A stretch of 64,000 nt of DNA, taken from Pelodera strongyloides. Its lineage: Eukaryota; Nematoda; Chromadorea; Rhabditida; Rhabditidae. Below, piece after piece: positions 61,398 through 64,000 of the stretch; the first letter of the stretch is position 1, and every line of letters begins with the position of its first letter. The notes beneath the pieces are model-generated. The model saw nothing but the letters and a program-made list of their open reading frames with translations. It made no database searches and was not told where the DNA came from. The DNA lies in NCBI GenBank assembly GCA_036852015.1, contig JAANDG010000344.1:62001-126000 (forward strand), written 5' to 3'. A program made the translations under genes and the position numbers.

Positions 61398-63493
61398 AGA
61401 AGCTCCTAAGTGTAGATTCCCACCTTGTTTAAAAATCTATTTACCTTTTCAATCTATCTATAGCAGCAAAAACTAGTGTTTTTTTCATCTGAAGTCTCTA
61501 ATAGATCAAAAAGTATTTAAAATGAATAACAGTAACAGTAGTACTTTAATAAGATCTATTGAATGATAATAGATGAAAAGTGTAGAGTGAAAAAGGTCGT
61601 ATATACAGTCTACATATTATACATATATACAGTCATATATACAGTCATACATATATAAAAGGTGAAAAATATACAGTCGATTCCCGCCTCGTATAGATTC
61701 CCACCTCGTATGTGATGTCTATTGTGCATTGTGGGATAGCTTCCTGCCAATTCACGCTAAGATAAGGCTAATTGAAAGACAAGCTAGAGCACTTAGCACT
61801 TCATGTAAGACGGCTAGAAACTAGCACTACCCTTTATTTGGAAAAAAATGATCACTTTTTACAAATTACAAGCATCCGCGCTCTATCACTGTTTGAATCT
61901 TATCTCAATGCGAATTGGCAAAATACCACTATTTATATAATATTCTAGCCAATGATTCTTTGTTATTACAGATCCAGATGTCCAAGTTAGGCATTCTTCA
62001 GTGAGATGGCTTCTAGCTTGTTGTATAGTATCATTCCCTTCGATTTAAGTCTAACAGTGTATAAATAGAAGGTTGTAGTCTGCAACTTATTTTTACCTTT
62101 GCACTTTGTTTATTTTATTGTTGTTGTGTTTTTAGAATTTTTGAATAAAACGTTTGCTATTATAATTTTACATGTGCGCACTTTATCTGTTGCATTATGC
62201 ACATAATATTTTACCTATATTACTGTCATGTTTATTTATTTGTGAAGAAAAAACGTATTTTGGTATAAAGGGTGGTTAGAAAATGGGCCACCAATTGCCC
62301 AGATATTGCCCAAAAAATAAGATACCGGGCTATATCCGGGCAGCTGGTGGCCCAGGTATTGCCCGAACATGCGGAGGGTGGGCAAAACTTGGGCCACCCT
62401 TTGCCCAGGTATCGCCCAAAAAATACGAAACGTGATTTTATCTGGGCAGCGGGTGGCCCGCTTATCGCCCAAAAGTAGCCCGCTGGGCAAATGGATGCAA
62501 CAGCTATGTTCCTCTCCGACCCAAAGTGCCGACCCAACTAACGCGAAGTCCGACTCTGGGCGGTCCTAGTTTCCGCCCCGGGTCGAAAAAGTTGAAAAAG
62601 GCGTGGGAGTTGGATCGGCAAAACCACTGTTTGGAGTCGGAGTTGGGTCGGCACCACCACGGTTTGGAGTCGGCACCACCGTGATTTGTACAGAAGCGTA
62701 GCCCATAAATTACACCACATAACGGGAGGAAATGTTTATTGTGAATAATACATACACAGTATATGACTAAACATTCAAATTTGACGGAGTATTAGCGAAT
62801 CTTCCATTGTCCAGTATTAGTATCAGGCAGCAGAATGCATCTTTGATGTTGTGAACTTCCATGGAGCTGGCCACCAGTGTCTAAATGTATTAAATTAAAT
62901 AGTAAATGAAAGTATAAGACTTCTGCGTCATTCTGCGAAGATTACAAACTATTAGTAACATATACTTTTCTACGGCTGAGTCTATCTATAGTGACCGATG
63001 GGAACCCTATTCTTACGACATCATAAACTTACTTTATCGTGTTTCCTTCCGTTTGTTTGCTTGCTTGAACGCGCACCAGTAAGTGAAGCAATGGTACCTG
63101 TGATAGCAATAAGTTAATAGAGGAAATAATAAAGGAAATAGAAACAAATTAGAAAGAAACCAGAAAGTGCAGGACTTCAAAAAAAATTGAAAAAATCATC
63201 GTGAAAAATGCGATGTGCATGCGGAAGGGCTGCAAGCGCGCCAGTTGGGTCGGACCTGGGTCAGACTTGGGTCAGTTTGGCTGGCATGCGTTCACTGCTG
63301 CTGTCTACTGTACTGCTACACTATTTGTACTGCTAAAGGGTCGGCACTGCAAATTTCAGTCATATTTAGCGTCGTCGGTGGGGTCGAAAGCCAAAATTTG
63401 GGCGCGCATTGGGTCGGAGATTAACAGAGAGCTTAGGCTACTTTTGCTCGTTTTCGGGTTTTTTTTGGGCACTTGTGTCTCTGTGGCCAACAG
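61398..63493. other. Spacer downstream of the zinc-finger gene
   Basis: Contains a candidate AATAAA signal at 62144-62149, the foldback pair at 62285-62459, and GGGTCGG-rich direct repeats at about 62560-62690 and 63235-63265. No supported exon. Confidence 0.45.
62285..62459. repeat. Two tandem GGGCCACC..GGTGGCCC foldbacks
   Basis: Units at 62285-62353 and about 62391-62459. Each begins GGGCCACC, includes TTGCCCAG(A/G)TAT(T/C)GCCC and ends TCTGGGCAGCGGGTGGCCC or its variant. Each unit is self-complementary and the two are direct repeats. Confidence 0.7.
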
Positions 63494-63639
63494 ATTTTTA
63501 GTAAAGCTTATTTAAGAAAAAACAGAAAAATTAATAAGTAAACAAAATTATTATGGAAGAGCGTGATCACGCTCTTCCATAATAATTTTGTTTACTTATT
63601 AATTTTTCTGTTTTTTCTTAAATAAGCTTTACTAAAAAT
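63494..63639. repeat. Perfect zero-spacer palindrome, 73-bp arms
   Basis: Arms 63494-63566 and 63567-63639 are exact complements, centred on GCGTGATCACGC. It ends 11 nt before the acceptor that precedes the next gene. Confidence 0.9.
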
Positions 63640-63654
63640 TTTGATTTCAGTAAA

Positions 63655-64000
63655 ATGCCCAAGAAGCAATTCCTCGTTGATGGATGTGCTTTTTGGGTGG
63701 AAGAGTCCGATTTTGAGAAGGCGCGCGAAAAATTCAAGGAGAATGTTACAATCGACGATAAGGAGCAATGGGAGAGCAAGGTATGATTTATTTTATTATT
63801 TTTTAATAAATGTTAATAAGCTTTCTGAAAATAAAACTATGAGTTAACAAACACTTTTTTGAAATTATTTTGTTTTCAGGGTGTGATGGAGAAGTGCAAC
63901 GCTTCTACTTTCATTGATAAAGGCCGTCACTATCTGTCGCTATCGCCTCCGGATCTCGTGCAGTCCGCCCAGAAAACGTGGTTTGCTGCCGTATACGCAG
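63655..64000 (+). CDS. Unrecognised protein, 5' exons only (cut by window end)
   Basis: Exon 1 is 63655-63780 (42 codons, donor AAG|GTATGA) and exon 2 starts at 63880 after TTTTCAG and stays open to the window end. The protein starts MPKKQFLVDGCAFWVEESDF; exon 2 contains NASTFIDKGRHYLSLSPPDL. Many charged residues, no signal peptide or membrane segment. No family recognised. An ATTTCAG acceptor lies 4 nt before the ATG, as in several neighbours, and the 73-bp-arm palindrome immediately upstream may be part of the promoter or leader intron. Same strand as the three preceding genes. Confidence 0.7.

Overview
This is a eukaryotic, almost certainly animal, nuclear segment. All genes are spliced with GT-AG introns, there is no prokaryotic gene organisation, and introns and spacers are packed with short inverted-repeat transposons. 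The encoded proteins (cytoplasmic-type actin, UBE2D-like E2, CD2BP2, DDRGK1, MADF-like and zinc-finger proteins) fit a metazoan. I cannot name the species. In six of eight annotated genes a strong 3' splice site sits 1-8 nt upstream of the ATG, which suggests spliced-leader trans-splicing or 5'-UTR introns abutting the start.

Layout. 0.75-11.5 kb, minus: a four-exon UBE2D-like E2. Its introns carry two copies (5.4 kb and 2.8 kb) of one non-autonomous terminal-inverted-repeat transposon. 12.9-15.7 kb, minus: a six-exon MADF/Myb-SANT-like gene with a purine/pyrimidine minisatellite in its last intron. 15.7-20.3 kb: a foldback element rich in GGGGTAG motifs, bounded by short direct repeats just upstream of that gene's ATG and itself split by a Jockey/CR1-like LINE (ORF1 plus endonuclease-RT ORF2 with one frameshift). 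21.1-22.3 kb, plus: a three-exon THAP-like C2CH zinc-finger gene. 23.5-29.3 kb, minus: a nine-exon, 376-aa actin gene; one intron holds a 287-bp-arm zero-spacer palindrome resembling a Penelope-type terminal repeat. 29.3-40.4 kb: mostly transposon debris with a few unassigned candidate exons.

40.4-64 kb is a co-directional plus-strand run: CD2BP2/U5-52K (11 exons, 353 aa), DDRGK1/UFBP1 (10 exons, 324 aa), a CCHC plus three-C2H2 zinc-finger protein (11 exons, 493 aa), and the first exons of an unrecognised gene cut by the window end. The reading phase closes exactly across every splice junction in all complete genes, which is the main evidence for the exon models. The genes belong to ordinary housekeeping functions (ubiquitin transfer, cytoskeleton, U5 snRNP, UFMylation at the ER, transcription); they do not form a pathway cluster.

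The repeat landscape is the most distinctive feature: at least two TTAA-bounded hairpin families, a GAGGCC..TTCACCA foldback family, a probable Harbinger-like MITE, a tRNA-derived SINE nested in a MITE, several minisatellites and long perfect palindromes.
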